NCBI GenBank assembly: GCA_036522155.1
Contig: DATDGI010000143.1
Span: forward strand, 1-7,734
DNA length: 7,734 bases
Reading direction: 5' to 3'
From: UBA9676 sp036522155
Lineage (GTDB): Bacteria; Actinomycetota; Actinomycetes; Streptosporangiales; Streptosporangiaceae
Below, piece after piece: positions 1 to 5,176 of the stretch (positions are counted from its first letter, which is position 1; each line of letters begins with the position of its first letter). The notes below the pieces were generated by a model. It worked only from the letters and a program-made list of their open reading frames with translations. It did not search any database and was not told the DNA's origin. A program made the position numbers and the translations under genes.

Positions 1-350
1 GGTCGGCCGACCCGCGCGCGCTCGCCGCCACGCAGCGCCAGGCGGCGCTGCTGGCCGCCCACCGGCAGGCGCCGGTGCTGGCGGCCTTCGCCGCGGCCGG
101 GCGCCCCACGGTCGCCGAAGCGGTCGCCACCCTGGCCGGGCCGGCCGGCGCGCCCGTGGCAGTCGCGGCCTACCTGCTGGCGCCGGGGGAGTTCCACGAC
201 CGGCTGGCCTGCTGCGGGGCCGCCTGGGTGAGCGCGTCACTTGGCGACCACCCCGCGGTCGCCGCACTCGTGCTGGACCGTTATTTCGTTGCGGCGGCCG
301 CGGCAGGTTCGCACAATCGCGGTCATGACCTCCACCTCACTGGCCGCTGA
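1..350 (+). CDS. Sirohydrochlorin/cobalt chelatase family protein (CbiX/SirB-like), C-terminal part
   Basis: The frame is open from the left edge (first full codon at 3) to TGA at 348-350, about 115 residues, so the start lies outside the window. Near the visible N-terminus is SADPRA, which matches the GSxDPRA motif opening the second half of actinobacterial class II chelatases. It is followed by VAVAAYLLAPGEFHDRL and GDHPAVAALVLDRY, which match the family's YLLAPGxFxDR and LGxHPxVxxLVLxRY segments. Known members insert a metal (iron, cobalt or nickel) into sirohydrochlorin-type tetrapyrroles in the cytoplasm, for siroheme or cobalamin synthesis. The catalytic histidine usually lies in the N-terminal half, which is not visible, so activity and metal cannot be judged. 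The tail after LDRY is low-complexity. The gene's end overlaps the likely original start (ATG 325) of the next gene. Confidence 0.8.
   Translation, partial: SADPRALAATQRQAALLAAHRQAPVLAAFAAAGRPTVAEAVATLAGPAGAPVAVAAYLLAPGEFHDRLACCGAAWVSASLGDHPAVAALVLDRYFVAAAAAGSHNRGHDLHLTGR
289..317 (+). promoter_or_regulatory. Candidate promoter for the GNAT gene, leaderless type
   Basis: A -35-like TTGCGG (289-294) and a -10-like CACAAT (312-317) are separated by exactly 17 bp. The -10 ends 7 nt before ATG 325, so transcription would start at or next to the A of that ATG, as in leaderless actinobacterial genes. There is no Shine-Dalgarno before ATG 325. It lies inside the end of the upstream coding region. 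The hexamers match consensus at 3/6 and 4/6 positions, so this is only a candidate. Confidence 0.35.
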
Positions 351-358
351 CCGGACTG

Positions 359-1027
359 GTGCTCCGGACCCCGCGGGTCGAGCTACGCTGGCCGGCCCTG
401 GCCGGCCTCGACGCCCTGGCCGCGCTGGCCGAAGAGGGGATTCATGACCCCGGTGTGCAGCCGTTCAGCGAGCCCTGGACCGATGCACCGCCCGCCGACC
501 GGGCCCGCAGCACGCTGCAGTACCACTGGCGGCTGTGGGGCTTGTGGCGGCCGGACAACTGGCGGCTGGGCCTGGTGACCGTGGCCGACGGCACCGTCAC
601 GGGCATGCAGGAAGTGGCCGGGCGCGACTTTGCGGTGCTCCGCGAGGTGGACACCGGTTCCTGGCTCGGGCGCCGGTTCCAGCGCCAGGGCATCGGCACC
701 CACATGCGGGCGGCGGTGCTGGCGCTGGCCTTCGAGGGCCTCGGCGCGCAGTACGCCACGACCGAGGCCTTCGGTGACAACCTGGCCTCCCGCGGAGTGT
801 CACGGAAGCTGGGCTATGCCGAGGACGGCAGGAACCGGCTGGCCGTCCGCGGCCAGCCGGTCCAGGCCATCCGCTTCCGGCTGGACCGGGCCGCCTGGGA
901 GGCCCACCGGACAGTTCCGGTCGAGATCTTCAGATCTTCGGCCTGGCGGCGTGCCTGCCGTGCTTCGGTCTGGCATCATGACAGCAGCGGCCCGGCCTCC
1001 CCCGGGCCGCCTGTGTCTTACGCATAA
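359..1027 (+). CDS. GNAT family N-acetyltransferase, probably frameshifted at both ends
   Basis: This is a predicted acetyl-CoA-dependent N-acetyltransferase of the GNAT fold; the acceptor is unknown. The N-terminal strand LRTPRVELRWP is typical of RimJ/RimL-like members. The acetyl-CoA binding loop is RRFQRQGIGTHMRAAV (about residues 105-120), followed by the usual N-x-AS-x-x-VS-x-KLGY segment (141-153). The annotated start is GTG 359, but it has no ribosome binding site. ATG 325, with a leaderless promoter pattern, would give MTSTSL and then LTGLVLRTPRVELRWP if one extra G at 342/343 were removed. At the other end an 8-bp tandem duplication (924-939) shifts the frame. Without it the protein would end EIFGLAACLPCFGLAS at TGA 979-981, just before a terminator hairpin and close to the usual family ending. 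The present ORF instead carries a 31-residue tail with no family resemblance and runs through the terminator. The core is intact, so the product may still be made; it may also be a young pseudogene or contain assembly errors. Confidence 0.8.
   Translation: MLRTPRVELRWPALAGLDALAALAEEGIHDPGVQPFSEPWTDAPPADRARSTLQYHWRLWGLWRPDNWRLGLVTVADGTVTGMQEVAGRDFAVLREVDTGSWLGRRFQRQGIGTHMRAAVLALAFEGLGAQYATTEAFGDNLASRGVSRKLGYAEDGRNRLAVRGQPVQAIRFRLDRAAWEAHRTVPVEIFRSSAWRRACRASVWHHDSSGPASPGPPVSYA
924..939 (+). repeat. 8-bp tandem duplication AGATCTTC x2 that shifts the GNAT frame
   Basis: AGATCTTC occurs twice back to back (924-931 and 932-939). Eight is not a multiple of three, so one copy changes the reading frame. 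Removing either copy restores a family-like C-terminus and a stop at 979-981. Confidence 0.85.
987..1010 (+). terminator. Intrinsic terminator-like hairpin after the original GNAT stop
   Basis: Perfect 9-bp arms GCGGCCCGG (987-995) and CCGGGCCGC (1002-1010) flank a 6-nt loop and are followed by a modestly T-rich CTGTGTCTTA. The hairpin starts 5 nt after the stop (979-981) the GNAT gene would have without the 8-bp duplication. It lies inside the present ORF, which supports the frameshift reading. Confidence 0.65.
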
Positions 1028-1040
1028 GGGCCGCTTATGC
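1022..1040. promoter_or_regulatory. Perfect inverted repeat GCATAAG-N5-CTTATGC, candidate operator
   Basis: Two 7-bp arms (1022-1028 and 1034-1040) are separated by GGCCG, in an AT-richer patch upstream of the methyltransferase gene. Size and symmetry fit a binding site for a dimeric repressor. The present GNAT stop (1025-1027) falls inside it. No regulator gene in the window is an obvious partner. A short RNA hairpin is the alternative. Confidence 0.4.
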
Positions 1041-1130
1041 CGCTCTTAACTTGAGCGTCCCTAGCATGGCGGCCAGCGATCCGGGTTCGGGGGACAATCT
1101 GCGTGCTCCGGAACCGCGACGCTCACCCTC

Positions 1131-1160
1131 CACGCCGGGGAATCCCGCTCCCCCGGCGTG
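1131..1160. other. Stem-loop with perfect 10-bp arms in the methyltransferase leader
   Basis: CACGCCGGGG (1131-1140) and CCCCGGCGTG (1151-1160) are exact reverse complements around a 10-nt loop. The element ends 13 nt before the Shine-Dalgarno of the methyltransferase gene and has no T-run after it. It could be a leader hairpin affecting mRNA stability or translation, a weak terminator, or a protein site. It also argues that the stretch before 1186 is leader rather than coding sequence. Confidence 0.45.
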
Positions 1161-1173
1161 TCGAGGGCGAACC

Positions 1174-1180
1174 GGGGAGG
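1174..1180 (+). promoter_or_regulatory. Ribosome binding site that fixes the methyltransferase start
   Basis: GGGGAGG lies 5 nt before GTG 1186. No comparable site precedes the longer in-frame start at TTG 1051, and the extra residues that start would add are low-complexity and proline-rich. Confidence 0.7.
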
Positions 1181-1185
1181 GCCGG

Positions 1186-1857
1186 GTGAACCGCCAGGTC
1201 GGCACCGGTCCCGGCGAGGTCACCCCGGACGGCTGCGCGGTCGACTTCTACGCCCTGCTGCCGCCGATGGGCGAGCCCGAGATCATTCACGCGGCCGTCC
1301 CGGCGGGCGCGCCGATCCTGGAACTCGGCTGCGGCACGGGCCGGCTGCTCCGGCCGCTGGCCGCCCTCGGCCACCCGGTCCACGGGGTGGACGAATCCCC
1401 GGCGATGCTCGCCCGGATCCCGGATCTGCCCACCACCTGCGCGAAGATACAGACGGTGCGGCTGGATCAGACGTTTGGCGCGGTGCTGCTGGCCAGCACA
1501 ATGATCAACGTCGACCCGGAACTGCGGCATGAATTCCTCGTCACCTGCTGCCGCCACATGGAGCCGGACGGGATCGCCGTGTTCCAGCAGAACCCGCCGG
1601 AGTGGTTTGCCACCGTCGCCCCCGGCGAACTGGAAACCGGCGGCATCCGGCGGGTGATCACCTCGGCCCGCCGTGAGGGGCCGCGGATGCACGTCAGCGT
1701 CGAGTACCACGTGGACGAGCGGGTGTGGACGCACGCCTGGGGCAGTTACGAGATCGGCGAGCAGGAACTGGTGGCTGACCTGGACGCGGCCGGGCTGCGG
1801 TTCGGCCGGTGGCTGACCGGCGACCACGCCTGGTTCACCGCCCACCCCGCCGCCTGA
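1186..1857 (+). CDS. Class I SAM-dependent methyltransferase
   Basis: A 223-residue cytosolic protein with the Rossmann-type methyltransferase fold. Motif I, which binds S-adenosylmethionine, is ILELGCGTGRLLRPL (residues 44-58). The acidic residue at the end of strand 2, which normally holds the ribose, is D69 in GVDESPAMLAR. A post-motif strand VLLASTMINV (100-109) and a motif near FQQNPPEWF (133-141) follow, as in the Methyltransf_11/25 group. The segment FYALLPPMGEPEII (21-34) before motif I is seen in actinobacterial relatives. The substrate cannot be told from sequence. GTG 1186 was chosen for its strong ribosome binding site; the frame stays open upstream to TTG 1051, which would give 268 residues with an unconserved-looking extension. 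The gene stands alone, with inverted repeats upstream and a hairpin right after its stop. Confidence 0.88.
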   Translation: MNRQVGTGPGEVTPDGCAVDFYALLPPMGEPEIIHAAVPAGAPILELGCGTGRLLRPLAALGHPVHGVDESPAMLARIPDLPTTCAKIQTVRLDQTFGAVLLASTMINVDPELRHEFLVTCCRHMEPDGIAVFQQNPPEWFATVAPGELETGGIRRVITSARREGPRMHVSVEYHVDERVWTHAWGSYEIGEQELVADLDAAGLRFGRWLTGDHAWFTAHPAA

Positions 1858-1858
1858 C

Positions 1859-1877
1859 ACCCGCCGCGCGGGCGGGT
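1859..1877 (+). terminator. Short hairpin after the methyltransferase stop
   Basis: Arms ACCCGCC (1859-1865) and GGCGGGT (1871-1877) enclose a 5-nt loop, starting 1 nt after the TGA at 1855-1857. A second GC hairpin follows (1912-1918 with 1923-1929). There is no T-run; actinobacterial terminators often lack one, but short GC hairpins also arise by chance here. Confidence 0.35.
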
Positions 1878-1950
1878 CAACCCTGGGGTGGACGGCGGAA
1901 TCAGCCTTGATGCCGGCCCGGGGGCCGGCGCGCGTACGGGCGGCGCCGGG

Positions 1951-1956
1951 CACGCT
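1951..1956 (+). promoter_or_regulatory. Possible -10 element for a leaderless start at 1963
   Basis: CACGCT ends 6 nt before ATG 1963 and there is no convincing Shine-Dalgarno. The spacing suits a transcript starting at the ATG. No good -35 is visible, so this rests only on position and the A2/T6 match. Confidence 0.2.
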
Positions 1957-1962
1957 GGCGGC

Positions 1963-2490
1963 ATGAATACCAGCATGTATGTGATCAACGCAATCCTCGT
2001 CCTCCTGGTCGTCCGCCAGATCCGCGAGCACCCGCTCGACCTGCGGTCCGTGGCCGTCCCGGTGCTCGCGGTCGGTGCCGCCGCCCTCCTCTTCCTGCAC
2101 TCGGTGCCCGGCGGCGGCAACGACATCGCGCTGGAGCTGAGCTGCGTGCTGGCCGGTGCGGCCATGGGCGCGATCGGCGGCCTGGCGACCCACCTGCGGC
2201 TCGGCGCCGACGGCCGGCCGCTGGGCCGGGCCGGCTGGCTGGCGGCCGGCATGTGGATCGGCGGGGTCGGGGCCCGGATGGCCTTCGCCATCGCCGCCAG
2301 CAACGGCGCGGGGCCGGCCATCGCCCGGTTCAGCATCGCCCACCACATCACCGGATCCGCCGCCTGGGTGGCGGCGCTGATCATGATGGCGCTGGCCGAC
2401 GTGCTCACCCGGCTGGTGATCATCTACCTGCGCGGCCGCCGGCTGGCCAGCCGCCCGGCCGTCCCCGCCGCGCTCGTCACCCATGCCTGA
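1963..2490 (+). CDS. Integral membrane protein, DUF1453-like
   Basis: A 175-residue protein with about five hydrophobic segments: residues 5-20, 30-47, 58-75, 91-111 and 128-156. Its length, segment order and motifs such as VLLVVRQIREHPLDLR near the N-terminus and GGVGARMAFAIA in the fourth segment resemble DUF1453 (CcdC-like) membrane proteins of actinobacteria; this is recognition from memory, not a search. The biochemical function is unknown. ATG 1963 was chosen because it directly precedes the first membrane segment; the frame is open upstream to 1888, but that part is glycine/alanine-rich. It lies immediately before the sensor kinase gene on the same strand, so it may be co-transcribed and help sensing or be a target of the pair. 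The short cytosolic tail is unremarkable. Confidence 0.72.
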   Translation: MNTSMYVINAILVLLVVRQIREHPLDLRSVAVPVLAVGAAALLFLHSVPGGGNDIALELSCVLAGAAMGAIGGLATHLRLGADGRPLGRAGWLAAGMWIGGVGARMAFAIAASNGAGPAIARFSIAHHITGSAAWVAALIMMALADVLTRLVIIYLRGRRLASRPAVPAALVTHA

Positions 2491-2515
2491 CCTCGCCTCC
2501 GGGCCCGCCGCGAGC

Positions 2516-2521
2516 CAGACT
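2516..2521 (+). promoter_or_regulatory. Possible -10 element for a leaderless start at 2528
   Basis: CAGACT lies 6 nt before ATG 2528 with no Shine-Dalgarno. This favours 2528 over the in-frame ATG 2483, which overlaps the upstream gene. No -35 at a normal distance was found. Confidence 0.25.
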
Positions 2522-2527
2522 GTGTCC

Positions 2528-3823
2528 ATGCCGGGACACCTGGCGGCGGCGGGCCCTGACCCTGCCACCCAGCCGTCCGGCGGGCCGGAAGCCCCGTCGG
2601 CGCGGGTGACCGCCGCGCGGTCACGGGCCAGTGAGCGCCGCGAGCGGCAGTGGCAGCTGCTGCGGCCACTCGGCCTGGTGTTCATCGCGATCGTGGTGAC
2701 GGCGAGCCTGCAGAGCCATCCCGCCCCCGGCCTGACCGGGAAGGGGCTCGCGATCAGCCTTATCCTGGCGGCCTACGTCGTCACCCTGGCCGCCGCGATC
2801 CGCAGCCGCTGGGCCCGGCGCGGCATGCTCACCCAGGCCGTGCTGGCCGGGCTGATCGGCGGCTGCGCGGTGGCGCTGGCCGCGCTGCAGCCCCATGGGC
2901 CGGTGGAACTGCCGGCCGGGATAGCCGTCTGGATCGCGGCGGTCCGGCTGCCGCCGGTCCCGGCCGCCGCCGTGGCCGGCGCGATCACCGCCGGGCTCGC
3001 GGTGGCGATCGGCTTCACCCAGCATCCGGCGGTCCAGCAGATCATCTACACCGGGCTGCTGTGCGCGCTGCTCGCGGTCACCGGCCAGTTCATCCGGCGC
3101 GGCCGGGAGAGCCAGGACCAGACCGAGCTGCTGATGGCCCAGCTTCAGGATGCGCGCGAGGCCGAAGCCGAAGCCGCGGCCGTCACCGAGCGCGGCCGGA
3201 TCGCCGGCGAACTGCACGACGTGCTGGCGCACGCCCTGTCGGGGCTGGCCATCCAGCTCCAGGGGGCCCGCAAGCTCGCCGAACGGGAGGCGGTCAGCGA
3301 CGGCCTGCGGGCGGCCGTCGAGCGGTCGTCCGAGCTGGCCAGGGAAGGGCTCGCCGACGCCCGCCGGGCCGTCGGCGCGCTCCGCGGCGACCAGCTGCCC
3401 GGACTGGACCAGCTCCCCGGCCTGGTCGAGGACTTCCGGCGGGACCACGGTGCGGACGCGGCCCTGCGGATCGAGGGCCCCCCGCGCCCGCTGCCGGCCG
3501 AGGCGGGACTGGCGCTGTTCCGGGCCGCCCAGGAGGCGCTGACCAACATCGTGCGTTACGCACCCGGGACCACGGTGGAGATCACGGTCCGCTACACCCC
3601 GGACCGGACCCTGCTCACCGTCGAGGACCGCGCCGCGGGGCAGGCGGCAGCGGCCCGTCAGCCGGCCGCCGGCCAGCCGGTCAACGGCCCAGCCGGGCTG
3701 GCGGGCGTGGGCGGTGGGCACGGGCTGGTGGCCATGCGGGAGCGGGCGCGGCGGATCGGCGGCACCGCGCGGGCAGGCCCCACCGCCGACGGCTGGCTGG
3801 TCGAACTGGAGGTGCCGGCGTGA
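2528..3823 (+). CDS. Two-component sensor histidine kinase, NarL/DesK (HisKA_3) type
   Basis: A predicted membrane kinase of 431 residues that autophosphorylates and passes phosphate to the regulator encoded next to it. About five or six membrane segments (residues 49-61, 73-91, 100-121, 131-163 which may be two, and 172-189) have only short loops, so sensing is probably within or near the membrane. A charged helical linker (194-225) leads to the HisKA_3 motif RGRIAGELHDVLAHALSGLA, with phospho-acceptor H230. The HATPase domain has an N-box EALTNIVRYA (N340) and a G-box GGGHGLVAMRERA (395-407). The D-box is weak: VEDRAAG instead of the usual DxGxG, with D367 kept. It is followed by an Ala/Gln/Pro-rich linker of about 25 residues, longer than usual. 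ATG 2528 is preferred; ATG 2483, overlapping the upstream stop by 8 nt, would give 446 residues. The stop overlaps the regulator start by 4 bp. Confidence 0.92.
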   Translation: MPGHLAAAGPDPATQPSGGPEAPSARVTAARSRASERRERQWQLLRPLGLVFIAIVVTASLQSHPAPGLTGKGLAISLILAAYVVTLAAAIRSRWARRGMLTQAVLAGLIGGCAVALAALQPHGPVELPAGIAVWIAAVRLPPVPAAAVAGAITAGLAVAIGFTQHPAVQQIIYTGLLCALLAVTGQFIRRGRESQDQTELLMAQLQDAREAEAEAAAVTERGRIAGELHDVLAHALSGLAIQLQGARKLAEREAVSDGLRAAVERSSELAREGLADARRAVGALRGDQLPGLDQLPGLVEDFRRDHGADAALRIEGPPRPLPAEAGLALFRAAQEALTNIVRYAPGTTVEITVRYTPDRTLLTVEDRAAGQAAAARQPAAGQPVNGPAGLAGVGGGHGLVAMRERARRIGGTARAGPTADGWLVELEVPA

Positions 3824-4515
3824 CGGGGAGTCCCCCACCGGGCCGGATCCGGGTGCTGATCGCGGACGACCAGCGGGTCGTACGGGACGGGCTGGCCATG
3901 CTCATCTCGCTCATCGACGACGTGGAGGTGGTGGGCTCGGCCAGCGACGGGGCCGAGGCCGTGCGGCTGGCGCAGGCCCATCGCCCGGATGTGATCCTCA
4001 TGGACCTGCGGATGCCGGGCGTGGACGGCATCGCCGCCACCGGGCAGGTCGGCGAGTTGCTGCCCGGCACCGGCGTGCTGGTGCTGACCACCTACGACGA
4101 CGAGGCCAGCGTCCTGCCCGCGCTGCGGGCGGGCGCCCGCGGCTACCTGACCAAGGACGCCAGCGCCGAGCAGATCGAGGCCGCGATCCGGGCGGTGCAC
4201 GCCGGGCAGACTCACCTCGACCCGGCCGTCCAGGCGCGGCTGGTGGCCGCGGTCACCAGCCAGCCGCCGCCGGTGAGCCAGGCCGGTCCCGGCCGGCCGG
4301 CGCCCCCGGACGGGCTCACCACCCGGGAGGCCGAGGTGCTCATCCTGCTGGCGTCGGGGCTGAGCAACACCGAGATCGCCGGGCAGTTGTTCCTCAGCAA
4401 CGCGACGGTGAAGACCCATATCAACCGGATTTTCGCCAAGACCGGCGCCCGTGACCGGGCCCAGGCCGTCCGGTACGCCTACCAGCACGGCCTGGCCGCC
4501 CCGGATAGGCATTAG
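3820..4515 (+). CDS. Two-component response regulator, NarL/FixJ family (REC plus LuxR-type HTH)
   Basis: A 231-residue cytosolic DNA-binding regulator. The receiver domain covers about residues 10-125, with acidic pair D16-D17, phospho-acceptor D62 in ILMDLRMPGVDG, switch T90 and conserved K112 in GYLTKDAS. A Pro/Gly-rich linker (148-163) leads to a LuxR-type helix-turn-helix (165-228) with LTTREAEVLILLASGLSNTEIA and the recognition helix region SNATVKTHINRIFAKTGARDRAQAV. All key residues are present. GTG 3820 overlaps the kinase TGA (GTGA), the usual arrangement for translational coupling, so H230 of the kinase is the expected phosphate donor. Targets are unknown; relatives often control their own operon or a neighbouring transporter, but no clear target operator was found here. 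Confidence 0.95.
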   Translation: MTGSPPPGRIRVLIADDQRVVRDGLAMLISLIDDVEVVGSASDGAEAVRLAQAHRPDVILMDLRMPGVDGIAATGQVGELLPGTGVLVLTTYDDEASVLPALRAGARGYLTKDASAEQIEAAIRAVHAGQTHLDPAVQARLVAAVTSQPPPVSQAGPGRPAPPDGLTTREAEVLILLASGLSNTEIAGQLFLSNATVKTHINRIFAKTGARDRAQAVRYAYQHGLAAPDRH

Positions 4516-4531
4516 CCGATGGGCGTTCCCG

Positions 4532-4753
4532 GCGGGCATGGAAATCCGCCAGCGGGAGCCGGAAATCGATCTCCTGCGCCGGCATGCCCAGCACCTGCTC
4601 GCGCGAGCAGGTGCTGCCCGGCCGGCCAAACTTCAATGAAGTCAGCGGCCAGCAGCGAATCCATGTGCGAATGGCCGCACCTGGTCCCGGTGCGCCACAG
4701 GGATTCCTCCAGCATCCCAATTCACACACGTCCGCCTGGTCAACCGGCCCCAT
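4532..4753 (-). pseudogene. Decayed NTF2-like (DUF4440) protein gene, two frameshifts, 3' half missing
   Basis: Read on the minus strand from ATG at 4753-4751, three short pieces in two frames join into one family-like sequence. They are MGPVDQADVCEL, then (M)LEESLWRTGTRCGHSHMDSLLAADFIE (a piece starting at 4715), then FGRPGSTCSREQVLGMPAQ followed by EIDFRLPLADFHAR. NTF2-like/DUF4440 proteins show the same order: LE-x-SLWR-x-x-TRF, LA-x-DFxEFGRSGRxYxREQxL, then LPLxDFxAR. The first shift lies near 4710-4720 (net +2, about 8 nt extra). The second is a single extra base at 4631 (GAA-g-TTT-GGC). The match stops near 4532; families of this type are about 120-130 residues, so roughly the last 50-60 are gone, and the regulator gene ends only 17 nt away. 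Frame-by-frame family resemblance is judged from memory. Intact members are small cytosolic proteins of mostly unknown function. Confidence 0.62.
4589..4616. repeat. Perfect 28-bp palindrome
   Basis: The half-site CAGCACCTGCTCGC is followed directly by its exact reverse complement, with no spacer. In RNA it would fold into a 12-bp stem with a CGCG loop. It begins 74 nt after the response regulator stop and could end that transcript on either strand, although no T-run follows. It also lies within the decayed NTF2-like gene, where one arm corresponds to the expected REQVL codons. A dimeric protein binding site is another possibility. Confidence 0.8.
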
Positions 4754-5163
4754 GATCGTGGTGTCCGGGCATCCTGGCAGTGCAGGCGCAGGTGATCACC
4801 GGCAGCGGGCTCCCCGGCACCAGCGGCCCGGGCCGGGGCATCCTGCCGTTAGGCATGAAATAACCCGGGCATGCGCGGAAGCGGGTGCGCGCAGGCCAGC
4901 CATCCGCGGCGCAGACGTGGCACAATCATGTCGCGTCCAGTTGCCGGTTACCTGCGCGCCGGACCGCCGAAACGACGGCTGCGGGTATTGGCAGCTGATC
5001 AGCCATCGTGCTGTCCGGCTACCCGTATGGTTGTGGCCGCGCCAGGTCGCCATGGGGAGGGTTTTCCGGTGCCGAGGAATGGTCACAGGTAACAGGCCAT
5101 GGGCAGCCAGATGATGACGGCGGGCCTGGGCGGGGCCGGAGCCTCTGACCGGCCGGGCGGGTC
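4754..5163. other. About 400 bp with no supported gene
   Basis: All frames here give only short ORFs with rare-looking composition (many Arg, Pro, Cys, His) and no family I recognise. Third-position GC bias is weaker than in the neighbouring genes. Small palindromic elements are present: GGTGATCACC (4791-4800), a 12-bp palindrome CGGCCCGGGCCG (4824-4835), and arms CCCCGGC/GCCGGGG (4812-4818 with 4832-4838). None has a T-run. The stretch presumably holds the promoter of the NB-ARC/TPR gene, but I see no convincing -35/-10 pair. It may also contain more remains of decayed genes, as next to the pseudogene on its left. Confidence 0.5.
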
Positions 5164-5170
5164 AGGAGGT
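5164..5170 (+). promoter_or_regulatory. Strong ribosome binding site that decides the NB-ARC/TPR start
   Basis: AGGAGGT, a full Shine-Dalgarno match, lies 6 nt before the in-frame GTG 5177. The longer start ATG 5099 has no such site and would add 26 Gly/Ala-rich residues. Confidence 0.65.
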
Positions 5171-5176
5171 GGCCGG

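Noticed and set aside
1123..2685. Long minus-strand ORF of 520 residues opposite the methyltransferase and membrane protein genes
   Set aside because: It is the mirror of real genes in very GC-rich DNA, spans two intergenic regions, is rich in Gly/Arg/Ala/Pro, and has no recognisable domain.
2650..3819. Plus-frame extension of the response regulator ORF back to 2650
   Set aside because: This is an out-of-frame shadow of the kinase gene; receiver-domain homology begins only after GTG 3820.
4916..4934. Sigma-54-like TGGCAC sequence
   Set aside because: The -12 half (TTGC) is missing at the right spacing, and actinomycetes generally lack sigma-54.
4926..5006. Minus-strand mini-ORF of 26 residues beginning MADQLPIPAAVVSAV
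   Set aside because: It faintly recalls the start of L7/L12-like small proteins, but it is too short, has no ribosome binding site, and nothing continues the similarity.
4928..5092. Plus-strand 54-residue ORF MSRPVAGYLRAG
   Set aside because: It is Arg/Pro-rich with no ribosome site and no family resemblance; probably chance.
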